NCBI GenBank assembly: GCA_012744475.1
Contig: JAAYBV010000108.1
Coordinates: forward strand, 60,625-124,624
DNA from: Phycisphaerae bacterium
GTDB taxonomy: Bacteria > Planctomycetota > Phycisphaerae > Sedimentisphaerales > Anaerobacaceae
Direction: 5' to 3'
DNA length: 64,000 nucleotides
Below the pieces are notes generated by a model. The model searched no databases. It was not told the origin of the DNA and saw only the letters and a program-made list of their open reading frames with translations. Made by a program: the position numbers and the translations under genes. Shown here piece after piece: positions 50,167-58,179 of the stretch (position 1 is the first letter of the stretch; every line of letters begins with the position of its first letter).

Positions 50167-51174
50167 ATGACTCGACGATTGCACATCACGGTTCTGGTGG
50201 ACCCGGCTACGGTTCCGCCGGACGATCCGGAGTTTCGAGACTCCGAGGGCAAGACGATCACCGAATACCATGTGTGCCATGCGCTGCGCGGCCTGGGCCA
50301 CCGCGTCAGCGCCATGGGGGCCGAGTATGACATCGCATCGGTGGCCACGACGCTGAAGCAGCAGGCGCCGGACCTCGTATTCAACCTGACCGAGCAGTTC
50401 TGCGGCGACCGGCAGATGGACAAGAACATCGCCGCACTGCTCGAACTGCTCGACATTCCGTTCACCGGCGCCGGCGCGATGGGACTGTTGCTGGCGCGCG
50501 ACAAGAGGCTGTGCAAGCAGATTCTGCGACTGCACCGCATCCGCGTTCCAAATTTCATCTCTCTGCCGTACCGCCACAGGGTGCGCGTACCCGCCAATCT
50601 GCCTTATCCGATGGTGGTCAAGCCCGCCTTCGAGGACAGCTCGGAAGGGATCTCCAACGCATCCCTGGTTACCGACGCGCAGGCTCTGGCCGAACGAGCT
50701 GCCTTCATCCACGAACGATGGAAACAGGCGGCCATCGCCGAGGAGTACATCGAGGGACGCGAGCTCTATGTCAGTGTCATCGGCAACAAACGTCTGACAG
50801 TCCTGCCCGCGCGCGAGTGCTATTTCAACGAGAAGGGCGATCAGGGCCCCGTCCTGCTGACGTATCGCTGCAAGTGGGATGCGGCATACCGTGAGAAATG
50901 GAAGATCGAGTTCGGGTTTGCCGATCTGTCTGGCGGCGTTTTGCAGGGCATCGAGCGCGTGTGCAAGCGGGTGTACCGGGCGCTTCAGCTCCAGGACTAC
51001 GGCCGCATCGACCTGCGTCTGACACCCGATGAGAAGCTGGTCGTGCTGGAGGCCAATCCCAATCCCGACATCGCCTACGGCGAGGAGGTGGCCGAGGCGG
51101 CCCGAAAGGCCGGCATGAACTACGAGTCTTTCATCGACAGAATCATCCACCTGGCCTTGAGACGCAACGCATAG
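50167..51174 (+). CDS. D-Ala-D-Ala ligase-like ATP-grasp ligase
   Basis: The ~335-residue protein has the three-domain ATP-grasp layout: N-terminal 'LVFNLTEQFCGDRQMDKNIA', the nucleotide-binding Lys and loop in 'PMVVKPAFEDSSEGISNASL', the hinge 'IAEEYIEGRELYVSVIG', and the metal site 'YGRIDLRLTPDEKLVVLEAN' followed by 'PNPDI'. It should join a carboxylate to an amine with ATP. The second half diverges from genuine Ddl enzymes, and its pairing with a zinc peptidase rather than mur genes argues against a cell-wall role. ATG 50167 has AAGGTGAG upstream; GTG 50161, overlapping the previous stop, is also possible. Confidence 0.87.
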   Translation: MTRRLHITVLVDPATVPPDDPEFRDSEGKTITEYHVCHALRGLGHRVSAMGAEYDIASVATTLKQQAPDLVFNLTEQFCGDRQMDKNIAALLELLDIPFTGAGAMGLLLARDKRLCKQILRLHRIRVPNFISLPYRHRVRVPANLPYPMVVKPAFEDSSEGISNASLVTDAQALAERAAFIHERWKQAAIAEEYIEGRELYVSVIGNKRLTVLPARECYFNEKGDQGPVLLTYRCKWDAAYREKWKIEFGFADLSGGVLQGIERVCKRVYRALQLQDYGRIDLRLTPDEKLVVLEANPNPDIAYGEEVAEAARKAGMNYESFIDRIIHLALRRNA

Positions 51175-51298
51175 TCGTCTCCGGGCGCCCGATGGTGGCC
51201 TCCGGAGGTGTCTTTCGCGGCTGTCTTCCCCGAGCCGGCGGGCTGGCCGACCGTGTGCCCAGCCGGGCGATCGGGCCCCCGCGGAACGGCACGCAAAC

Positions 51299-51367
51299 CC
51301 CCTTTCCAGGCCCAAGAAAAATGCACCGATTTTTGCACAAATGGTATTGCTTTTCCCCTTTCCAGGC
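51299..51367. repeat. 13-base direct repeat pair upstream of the acidic small-protein gene
   Basis: CCCCTTTCCAGGC occurs at 51299-51311 and again at 51355-51367, 56 bases apart (about five helical turns), within the 285-base gap between the ATP-grasp gene and the small acidic protein gene. It could be a pair of regulator sites. No clear -35/-10 was identified between them. Confidence 0.4.
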
Positions 51368-51392
51368 GTACCATGTTGACGCCGTTGGAGGT

Positions 51393-51408
51393 GGGTTCTC
51401 GCGAACCC
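51393..51408 (+). terminator. Short hairpin GGGTTC-TCGC-GAACCC in the leader of the acidic protein gene
   Basis: A 6-bp stem with a 4-base loop is followed by GTTTTGC. It could weakly terminate transcription from the ATP-grasp gene, or act in the 5' leader of the next gene, whose ATG is 52 bases downstream. The T-run is short, so termination is uncertain. Confidence 0.35.
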
Positions 51409-51459
51409 GTTTTGCAGCGTAGATGGAAATCAACAACTCATTTTTGAAGGTGTGCGAAG

Positions 51460-51729
51460 ATGTGTGAATCGTGTGGATGTATTCCGTGTGATGCGTGCGG
51501 CGCTCCTCTTGCGAATGGAACCTGTGCCGGCTGCGGCGAGACGCACGACAACTGCACGTGCGAACTGCTCGAAGAGGAACTCGCCTACGACGAAGACGAA
51601 GACTTCGAGGGTGACGACGAAGACCTCGACGACGAGGACGAGGAAGACGACGAGGATGAAGATGAAGAGGAGGAGGAATACGAGGACGATGAAGATGAAG
51701 ACGAAGACGAGGACGACGAGGACTGGTAG
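51460..51729 (+). CDS. Small Cys-rich protein with poly-acidic tail
   Basis: The 89-residue protein starts 'MCESCGCIPCDACG' and packs nine cysteines and one histidine into residues 2-35 (CxxCxC, CxxC, CxxC and CxC spacings), which looks like one or two zinc- or iron-binding knuckles. The remaining ~50 residues are almost entirely Asp/Glu with occasional Tyr/Phe/Leu and end in 'DDEDW'. A GAAGG ribosome binding site lies 9 bases before the ATG, supporting a real gene. It follows the peptidase/ATP-grasp pair. It might be a metal buffer, a DNA-mimic-like acidic protein, or a substrate of the ligase; none of these is established. Confidence 0.75.
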   Translation: MCESCGCIPCDACGAPLANGTCAGCGETHDNCTCELLEEELAYDEDEDFEGDDEDLDDEDEEDDEDEDEEEEEYEDDEDEDEDEDDEDW

Positions 51730-51752
51730 TCAGTACCCCTGTTAGATCCGAC

Positions 51753-51776
51753 GGCAACCGCCGACACGGGGTTGCC
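51753..51776. terminator. Hairpin just after the acidic protein gene
   Basis: The arms GGCAACC (51753-51759) and GGTTGCC (51770-51776) pair exactly, 24 bases after the stop codon. There is no T-run, so if it terminates transcription it is not a classical intrinsic terminator. Confidence 0.35.
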
Positions 51777-51913
51777 ATCTACCCAAGCCGTTGCGACCCC
51801 CCTTATACCTACCGCACTGCGGGTAGCTTGGTTCGTCTGCCTCCGCCGGCAAACAGTCTCTGCGCGGCCATCTGGGAAAGGCCATTTTCCCGGTGACAAT
51901 GACCCGCTTTCTC

Positions 51914-51937
51914 GGCGCTCTCCTTCGGGAGAGCGCC
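51914..51937. terminator. 10-bp hairpin with TTCG tetraloop between convergent genes
   Basis: The arms GGCGCTCTCC and GGAGAGCGCC pair perfectly around TTCG, an especially stable loop in RNA. It lies between the convergent acidic-protein gene and the cold-shock gene, about 140 bases beyond the latter's stop, and could protect or end either transcript. No T-run follows on either strand. The rest of 51730-52073 holds no gene that I can support. Confidence 0.4.
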
Positions 51938-52073
51938 GCCCCGTTAGCGCCCCTCGTGACTGCCTTTCCGGTCTTTCAGGGCAACCACATTACCTTCGCC
52001 AACGGTACAAGTTCCAACGGAACGGCCCGCTCAGCCTGCGATGCCGTTCCATTCATCTGTTTTGTGTCGTCAT

Positions 52074-52277
52074 TCAGCAGGGCCGGACGTTGGTCGCCTC
52101 CAGACCCTTCCTGCCCTGGGCAGGCTCATACTCGACGGGCTGCCCATCCTGGAGCGTCTTGAAGCCCGTCCCGGCGATATTGGAGTGATGGACGAACAGA
52201 TCCTCACCGCCGTCATCCGGGATGATGAAGCCGAATCCCTTCTTCTCACTGAACCACTTGACAGTCCCCTTTGCCAC
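52074..52277 (-). CDS. csp: Cold-shock domain protein
   Basis: The 67-residue protein is a single CSD with both RNA-binding motifs: '[15 protein letters not shown]' (RNP1) and 'DLFVHHSNI' (RNP2), ending '[12 protein letters not shown]'. It binds single-stranded nucleic acid as an RNA chaperone. The start is GTG (52277), with GAGGAG about 8 bases upstream. The ~150 bases upstream (52278-52440) have a hairpin abutting the ribosome binding site. It is not part of a visible operon. Confidence 0.96.
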   Translation of the reverse strand: MAKGTVKWFSEKKGFGFIIPDDGGEDLFVHHSNIAGTGFKTLQDGQPVEYEPAQGRKGLEATNVRPC

Positions 52278-52292
52278 TTCGTCTTCTCCTCA

Positions 52293-52306
52293 GACCCACA
52301 TGGGTC
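52293..52306 (-). promoter_or_regulatory. 5' UTR hairpin next to the cold-shock gene ribosome binding site
   Basis: GACCC and GGGTC pair around a 4-base loop; outer arms GACCCA/TGGGTC are also complementary. The stem ends 1 base from the GAGGAG Shine-Dalgarno (52286-52291). Such a position could let temperature-dependent folding alter ribosome access, as is known for other cold-shock leaders, but this is inferred. Confidence 0.4.
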
Positions 52307-52562
52307 TTCACTACGGATTCCCTCTTCTGCTCAACAGGGGCACCCCTTCGAGGGAAGAAAGGATGCACCTTGACACATAGATACATGTTACCGGCCCCGA
52401 CGCCGACTGTCAAAAAAAACGCTGCTGCCATCACATAAACGCCGAATCGGGGTGCCGGGACATCATGGAGGTAAGATCAAAGCAGTCCGGCACTCTCCCG
52501 GCCACCGAGGCCCGTCCAGCCATCCGGGAGCGCCCCCGGACAAGGGGCCCTGCAATCCCGGG

Positions 52563-52781
52563 TCACGCCTTCGTCGTGAAGCAGTCCGCGCGCCAGCAGC
52601 ATTCCTGCCAGGGGCACTGCCCGTTGGAACGGCCGTAACACGGTGTACAGCCTTCTGCTATCTGAATGGCGTGAATCAGTTCTGCTTTCTTCATCTTGCC
52701 AGGTACTATCCCCAACTCCTTGGCCCTGTCCTTGATCTCGGGCATCGTCATCCGCTTCGCTGCCGCACTCGCCACTGCCAT
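52563..52781 (-). CDS. Small SAP/Rho-N-like protein with C-terminal Cys cluster
   Basis: From ATG 52781 the protein is 72 residues. 'MTMPEIKDRAKELGIVPGKM' and 'KKAELIHAIQIAEG' form a SAP/Rho-N-type helix-turn-helix-like nucleic-acid binding motif, followed by 'CTPCYGRSNGQCPWQECCWR' and 'ADC', a Cys-rich tail likely to bind metal. Proteins of this type occur as small conserved hypotheticals in environmental bacteria. The longer frame to 52847 adds unrelated residues. Function unknown, plausibly DNA or RNA binding. Confidence 0.8.
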   Translation of the reverse strand: MAVASAAAKRMTMPEIKDRAKELGIVPGKMKKAELIHAIQIAEGCTPCYGRSNGQCPWQECCWRADCFTTKA

Positions 52782-53067
52782 GTTCCTTCTCCAGACATCG
52801 GGTCTGAGTTTGACTCCGTTTTCGTATCTCCTCGATCCGTCAGGCACCGGGCCCGCGTTGCCGTGGCATCGGTCCGGTTCCGCCTATATCTTCGGCCGGG
52901 AACGCCCCCTTCCTCAGTGGACTTTTCACAAAACCGCTGTATTTGCCCTCCTCCTTGGGTCTGGCCGGCCACCGGAGGCATCGAGACAATTCACCACAGA
53001 GCTGTTCCGACGGGAGCGCCTCCCAGGCCAGTCGCGCTCTGTGGCTGTTCTTCTGAGACCTTCGTTC

Positions 53068-53086
53068 GGCCGCACCGGCCTTTTTT
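53068..53086 (+). terminator. Intrinsic terminator-like hairpin in the leader of the first glycoside hydrolase gene
   Basis: GGCCG (53068-53072), loop CAC, CGGCC (53076-53080), then TTTTTT (53081-53086). No plus-strand gene precedes it for ~1.3 kb, so it most likely sits in the 5' leader of the hydrolase at 53180 (94 bases upstream of its start) and could act as an attenuator. Enclosing arms CTGAGA (53053-53058) and TCTCAG (53093-53098) could form a competing structure. The rest of 52848-53147 shows no gene. Confidence 0.55.
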
Positions 53087-53147
53087 CGTTGATCTCAGGG
53101 ATCGGAAGCACTACCACATGCGATACGATGTTATCGGAGGCAACAGC

Positions 53148-53183
53148 ATGAGCAGCCATTTCGTTCCGAGGAACCTCCCATGA
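53148..53183 (+). CDS. 11-codon upstream ORF overlapping the hydrolase start
   Basis: ATG 53148 is preceded by CGGAGG (spacing 7) and encodes MSSHFVPRNLP before a TGA whose first bases overlap the hydrolase ATG (ATGA, 53180-53183). The strong ribosome binding site and coupling overlap suggest a leader peptide that controls translation of the hydrolase. The alternative, that the ribosome binding site has no role, cannot be excluded. Confidence 0.5.
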   Translation: MSSHFVPRNLP

Positions 53184-55795
53184 AGCCACGACAGACCCCA
53201 GAGACCAATGACGGGCCACGACGACGAATCCGCAGTCTCCCCGACGCCGTGCTCTGGATGATGGCAGGGCTCAGCCTGCTGATGGCAGGCTCGGCGCTGG
53301 GCCAGGATTTCGTGCCCTTCGTCATTCCGGCCCAAGTCGATCCGGGACACGTTATCTGGAGGAGGGACTGCGAGGCGGTCGCCACCGATTCGGAACGTCT
53401 GATAACGCGAGAGGCGCATTTCGAGCACGCCGGCCGCCGCGTGCGCATCTGGGGCGTCAATCTTTCCTTTGGGGCGAATTTCCCCACCCATGAGGATGCT
53501 CCACATGTGGCACGACGGCTTGCGGCCGCTGGCGTCAACAGCGTCCGATGTCATCACATGGACACGTCCCGCTGGCCGCGAGGTCTCTGGAACACGCAAG
53601 ATGGCCGCACGATTGAGCCGCAGGCTCTGGACCGGCTCGACTACTTCATCAATGAGCTGGCCGGACAGGGCATCTACGTCAATATCAACCTCCACGTGGG
53701 CCGCGCCCACAGCGAGTATCTTGATTTGCCCGAGGCCAACCGTGAATACGACAAGATCGCCGGCATCTTCACGCCCGCCCTCATCGACGCTCAGAAGCAC
53801 TTCGCCCGGGAGCTGCTGACTCATGTCAACCCCTACCGTGGGGTCCGCTACGCGGACGACCCTGCGATCGCCTTCGTCGAGATCACCAACGAAGACAGCC
53901 TCTTCATGTGGGACGCTGAGAACACACTCCGAACGCTGCCGCCGTACTATGCGGAGATCCTCCAGGGCCGGTTCGTCCGGTGGCTGCAGGACCGCTACAA
54001 GGCCGACGAAGCGCTCCGAGTCGCCTGGAGTCGCGGCACGGAACCTCTGGGCCAGACGATGCTGCGAAACGGAGACTTCCGTCAGAGAGATGACGCCGGA
54101 AACCTGCCCCAACACTGGAACCTCGAACGGCACGCGGGCTGTCGGGCCTTCGTCTCACGAACCGCAGACGCAATCCGTGTTGAGATCGATCAGGCGGACG
54201 AGACCGCCTGGCACCTTCAGTTGACCCAGAGCGGGTTGCCGTTGTCCGAGGGTCGCTACTACACGGTTTCGTTCGACGCCTGGAGCGATGGAGCACGCGA
54301 GATCGGGTGCAGTGTTGGCCAGGCTCATGATCCCTGGGCCAACATGGGCCTGTCCAGAACGCTCTCGCTCAGAGCGGAACGAAAACGCTTCCGTCTTGGC
54401 TTCGTGGCAAGGGCGAATGAGGCAAACGCGCGGGTCAGCTTCGCACTGAGCGGAGATTCCGCGCCGGTCCATTTGGCCAACGTCGAGGTCCGCCCCGGTG
54501 GGCAAGTCGGCCTGGCGGAGGGAGAATCGCTCGCGGACGGCAGTATTCGTCTCTTCCGGGAGAACGAAAGCCACCAGAGGATACTCGACCGCATGATATT
54601 CCTGGCCGAGACCGAGAAGACCTATTTCGACGAGATGCGCCGCTTCATCAAGAGTGACTTGAGCTGTGCAGCGCTGGTTACAGGCACCATCGTCTTCGGT
54701 CCGCTGGGGCTCTGGGCGCAGAGCGATATGGACTTCATCGATTCCCACGCTTACTGGCAACACCCGCGCTTCCCCGGCCGGCCCTGGGACCAGGGCAACT
54801 GGCTGATCGACCAAAAGCCGATGACGGATTACCCAGACGAGGCGACGCTGTTTCGCATCGCGGCCGAACGGCTGGCGGGCAGGCCGTTCACCGTCAGCGA
54901 ATACAATCACCCCGCTCCGTTGGACGCCCAGGCCGAATGCGTCCCGATGATCGCCTCGTTCGCGGCCGCCCAGGACTGGGACGGCGTCTGGTTCTACACG
55001 TACTCCCACAGTGGCGACAGTTGGAACCGCCAGACGCTCAGCAGCTTCTTCGACATCGACACAAACCCCGCCAAGTGGGGCTTCATGCGGGCGGGCGCCT
55101 CCATCTTTCGCGCGGCCGCCATCGGGCCGTTGCAGTCGACCCGTCCCGTGCAGATCGCCGATCCCTCGAACCAGCTTGCCAGCCTGGCCGGCCTTCACGT
55201 CCAACACGACGGGAACATGCTCGGGATTCTGACCAAGGCCGCCGGCATCACCTGCACGGACATGCTCAAGGCGGTGTATGTGCCTTCGTGCGACTCCAAG
55301 GTAGTCATCGGTGGAGTGGGCGGTTCACAACAGAGTACGCTGGGATGGTCCGTGGATGCGGCCGGCAAAGGCCTCTACCATGCGGCCGGTCCGAATGCGC
55401 AGGTCTACATCGGACACGCAGAGCGAATCGCAACGGTCACGCGCGGGGATCTCCGCATCAGCGTACCCGAGTTCGTGGCGCTCACCGTCACACCGCTGGG
55501 CGATGCAGAGCGAGTCCTCATCACGGCCTGTGGTCGATGCGAAAACACCGGTATGCGATTCGCCGAAGACCGGCGCACCGTCGGACGCAACTGGGGCCAG
55601 GCGCCGGTGCGGATCGAGGCCGTTCGCGGATCGCTCGTCCTGCCGGAGGGACAATGGACCTGCCACGCGCTGGCCCCGAACGGTTCGTCCAAGCAGCAGG
55701 TGCCCATCTCACCAGGAGAAGACGATCGCGGGGTTCTCGAACTGTCGCCGAGCTATGCGACCATGTGGTATCTCCTGGAGCGCCAGACGAACTGA
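53180..55795 (+). CDS. Secreted glycoside hydrolase (GH5/GH-A clan-like) with inserted carbohydrate-binding module
   Basis: The 871-residue protein has an N-terminal signal segment (about 24-41, ending 'SALG'). A TIM-barrel-like catalytic region is split: the first half has 'RRVRIWGVNLSFGANFPTHE', 'VNSVRCHHMD' and the putative acid/base Asn237-Glu238 in 'IAFVEITNEDSLF'; the second half has 'DFIDSHAYWQHP' and the candidate nucleophile Glu574 in 'FTVSEYNHP'. Between them (~292-440) lies a CBM4/9-like beta-sandwich ('MLRNGDFRQRDDAGNLPQHW'). The C-terminal ~240 residues look like beta-sandwich domains. Substrate unknown. It is followed 46 bases later by another hydrolase gene. Confidence 0.85.
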   Translation: MKPRQTPETNDGPRRRIRSLPDAVLWMMAGLSLLMAGSALGQDFVPFVIPAQVDPGHVIWRRDCEAVATDSERLITREAHFEHAGRRVRIWGVNLSFGANFPTHEDAPHVARRLAAAGVNSVRCHHMDTSRWPRGLWNTQDGRTIEPQALDRLDYFINELAGQGIYVNINLHVGRAHSEYLDLPEANREYDKIAGIFTPALIDAQKHFARELLTHVNPYRGVRYADDPAIAFVEITNEDSLFMWDAENTLRTLPPYYAEILQGRFVRWLQDRYKADEALRVAWSRGTEPLGQTMLRNGDFRQRDDAGNLPQHWNLERHAGCRAFVSRTADAIRVEIDQADETAWHLQLTQSGLPLSEGRYYTVSFDAWSDGAREIGCSVGQAHDPWANMGLSRTLSLRAERKRFRLGFVARANEANARVSFALSGDSAPVHLANVEVRPGGQVGLAEGESLADGSIRLFRENESHQRILDRMIFLAETEKTYFDEMRRFIKSDLSCAALVTGTIVFGPLGLWAQSDMDFIDSHAYWQHPRFPGRPWDQGNWLIDQKPMTDYPDEATLFRIAAERLAGRPFTVSEYNHPAPLDAQAECVPMIASFAAAQDWDGVWFYTYSHSGDSWNRQTLSSFFDIDTNPAKWGFMRAGASIFRAAAIGPLQSTRPVQIADPSNQLASLAGLHVQHDGNMLGILTKAAGITCTDMLKAVYVPSCDSKVVIGGVGGSQQSTLGWSVDAAGKGLYHAAGPNAQVYIGHAERIATVTRGDLRISVPEFVALTVTPLGDAERVLITACGRCENTGMRFAEDRRTVGRNWGQAPVRIEAVRGSLVLPEGQWTCHALAPNGSSKQQVPISPGEDDRGVLELSPSYATMWYLLERQTN

Positions 55796-55841
55796 GCCGC
55801 ATTCCCTTGCCTCGGACAATCTCCATACAAAGGAACGAGTC

Positions 55842-57956
55842 ATGATCGCAATCGCTACACACCCTGGCACATTGAGATGGCTGATCTTCACATCGCTTCT
55901 GTCCACAGCATCGTTGGTTTCGATTCCGGCCCTCGGAAACTCTGCCGCACAGCAAGCCCCCGTGAGGCTTCCCATCGGCGCGGTGTCCGACGGCCAGATG
56001 GTTCAGCCGAATGATGCCCGCGTGGATCCGGTCGGCCCAAACAGACTGCACGTCCGGACGGGTCACGAGGCTCCATGGCCCGGCGTCACACTCAAGGCCC
56101 CGGATGGAAAGTGGAACCTGTCCGGCTATGAAATGATCGCCTTCGAAGTGGCCAATCGAGGAGATAAGTCCGTCACGGTGAACTGCCGCGTGGACAATCC
56201 GGGCGCCGACGGCACTCACCACTGTGTCACCGACAGCGTCACCGTCAGCCCCCACGCATCTGCAACCTTGACCGTCCGTATCTTCCCGGTGCCGTGGAAG
56301 CTCAGTGCGCCGCTGGAGCTGGTCGGCATGCGAGCGGCCCCCACCTACGCGGGAAAGATCGATCCGGCCAACGTCACACAATTGGTTGTCTTTGTGAACC
56401 ATCCCCAGGAGGATCACGACTTCGAGATCGGCCCGGTTTACGCCGGCGGGCACATCCAGGTGCTCGACGCCGGGACGTTTCTGCCATTCATCGATGAGTT
56501 CGGCCAGTACATCCATAGGGACTGGCCCGGCAAGACCCATGCGACGCAGGAGCTGATGGTCCACAGGGACGCAGAAGAGCAGGAACTCCAGACGCATCCG
56601 GGGCCGCAAGAGCGAAATCAATATGGCGGCTGGCTGGGCGGACCTCAACTCGAGGCAACCGGCTTCTTCCGGGTCCAGAAATACCAGGGCAAGTGGTGGC
56701 TCGTCGATCCGGAAGGCCGGCTGTTCTGGTCGCACGGCATCGACTGCGTGGGCAGCGGAAACGCCACGCCGATCAGCGATCGGGAAGCCTATTTTCGCAA
56801 CCTCCCTGCGCCCGACTCGCCCTTTGCCCGATTCTACGGATCCGGCAGTTGGGCCCCGCACGGCTACTACAAGGATCACTCGCCCTATCGCACCTATGAT
56901 TTCAGCCCGGCCAACCTCCTGCGAAAGTACGGGCCGGACTTCGAGCGGCTCTTCGCCGAGCGGACGCATCAACGCTTCAAGAGCTGGGGGATCAACACGA
57001 TCGCAAACTGGTCGGACGAGGGCATCTACCTGATGCGGAAAACCCCCTACACCGCGACGATTGGCTTCGAGTCCAGACGTCTGGAAGGCTCCGAAGGCTA
57101 CTGGGGCAAGTTCTACGACGTCTTCGATCCGGACTTTCGCGAGCAGCTCCGCCGCCGGCTGGCCCGTGAGAAGGGCCGGACCGCCGGCGACCCGTGGTGT
57201 ATCGGTTACTTCGTTCACAACGAACTGTCGTGGGGAGATGACACGTCGCTGGCCGTCGCAGCGCTCGCATCGCCCGCCGATCAGCGGGCCAAGAAGGTCT
57301 TCGTTGAGGATCTCAGGGCCCGATACGAGACGATAGCCAAACTCAACGAAGCATGGGGAAGCGATCATTCTTCCTGGGACAGCCTGCTTCGGAGCCAGGT
57401 TGCACCGGACAAACAGAAGGCGATGGCGGACCTTCACGCGTTCTACGAGAAGACGGCGCGGACCTACTTCGAGACGATCCGGGACGAGCTGCGTCAGGCA
57501 GCCCCGAATCAACTCTACCTGGGTTGCCGCTTCGCGTGGGTCAACGACCTCGCAGCGCGGGCAGCCGCTGAGCTCTGCGATGTCGTCAGCTATAACCGCT
57601 ACACCTACGGCGTGGAAGATTTGAGACTGCCGGACGATATCGACCTGCCTCTGATGATCGGCGAGTTCCACTTCGGCGCCCTGGATCGCGGCATGTTCCA
57701 CACCGGTCTGCGCTCGACGGCCAGCCAACAGGATCGGGCTGAGAAGTATGGCCGCTACGTGCGCAGCGCCCTGCGAAACCCTTACATCGTAGGCACGCAC
57801 TGGTTCCAGTACAAAGATCAGGCCACCACCGGACGAGGAGACGGGGAGAACTATCAGATCGGTTTCATCGATGTCTGCGATACTCCCTACCCGGAGATCG
57901 TCTCAGAAGCCCGCGAAGTCGCCCGCTCCATGTACGCGTATCGCCTCGCCGACTGA
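55842..57956 (+). CDS. Secreted GH50-like beta-agarase/galactanase family protein
   Basis: ATG 55842 with AAAGGA upstream gives a 704-residue protein with a signal peptide (about 1-33). An N-terminal beta-sandwich (~35-215, 'WNLSGYEMIAFEVANRGDKS') precedes the catalytic part, which carries 'ATGFFRVQKYQGKWWLVDPE', 'LFWSHGIDCVGSG', Glu461 in 'YFVHNELSWGDD' as candidate acid/base, and Glu608 in 'LMIGEFHFGALD' as candidate nucleophile. This is the layout of GH50 agarases and relatives (clan GH-A). Agar itself may not be the substrate. It likely shares an operon with the preceding hydrolase. Confidence 0.85.
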   Translation: MIAIATHPGTLRWLIFTSLLSTASLVSIPALGNSAAQQAPVRLPIGAVSDGQMVQPNDARVDPVGPNRLHVRTGHEAPWPGVTLKAPDGKWNLSGYEMIAFEVANRGDKSVTVNCRVDNPGADGTHHCVTDSVTVSPHASATLTVRIFPVPWKLSAPLELVGMRAAPTYAGKIDPANVTQLVVFVNHPQEDHDFEIGPVYAGGHIQVLDAGTFLPFIDEFGQYIHRDWPGKTHATQELMVHRDAEEQELQTHPGPQERNQYGGWLGGPQLEATGFFRVQKYQGKWWLVDPEGRLFWSHGIDCVGSGNATPISDREAYFRNLPAPDSPFARFYGSGSWAPHGYYKDHSPYRTYDFSPANLLRKYGPDFERLFAERTHQRFKSWGINTIANWSDEGIYLMRKTPYTATIGFESRRLEGSEGYWGKFYDVFDPDFREQLRRRLAREKGRTAGDPWCIGYFVHNELSWGDDTSLAVAALASPADQRAKKVFVEDLRARYETIAKLNEAWGSDHSSWDSLLRSQVAPDKQKAMADLHAFYEKTARTYFETIRDELRQAAPNQLYLGCRFAWVNDLAARAAAELCDVVSYNRYTYGVEDLRLPDDIDLPLMIGEFHFGALDRGMFHTGLRSTASQQDRAEKYGRYVRSALRNPYIVGTHWFQYKDQATTGRGDGENYQIGFIDVCDTPYPEIVSEAREVARSMYAYRLAD

Positions 57957-58179
57957 AGCGCACACCGGTCGCGCCTTGCGCACCACAAGACGGATACAAG
58001 GACGCGAGGCCAGCCTGCCCTCAACTCAACCGCTGCCAAGCCAGCCCCGCGATGTCGCCGGTGGTTTCCATACCTGTGCAGACACGTTCATTAGACCGCA
58101 TCACAGGCAGTTTCGCAAGCAAATTGACGATGGGAATGCGGACCACTATAATGCCGGCGGTCTTTTCAAGGAGTTGAAG

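Noticed and set aside
51393..51408. Possible tRNA T-arm
   Set aside because: No acceptor, D-arm or anticodon arm can be built around it; it is a simple hairpin.
51585..51899. Minus-strand frame encoding a long poly-Ser run
   Set aside because: It is the antisense of the GAC/GAG/GAA-rich acidic tail; the plus-strand frame has Cys-knuckle motifs and a ribosome binding site.
55521..57800. 759-codon minus-strand open frame opposite the GH50-like gene
   Set aside because: It is the antisense of a gene with signal peptide, active-site Glu motifs and a ribosome binding site; the antisense protein has no recognisable domain.
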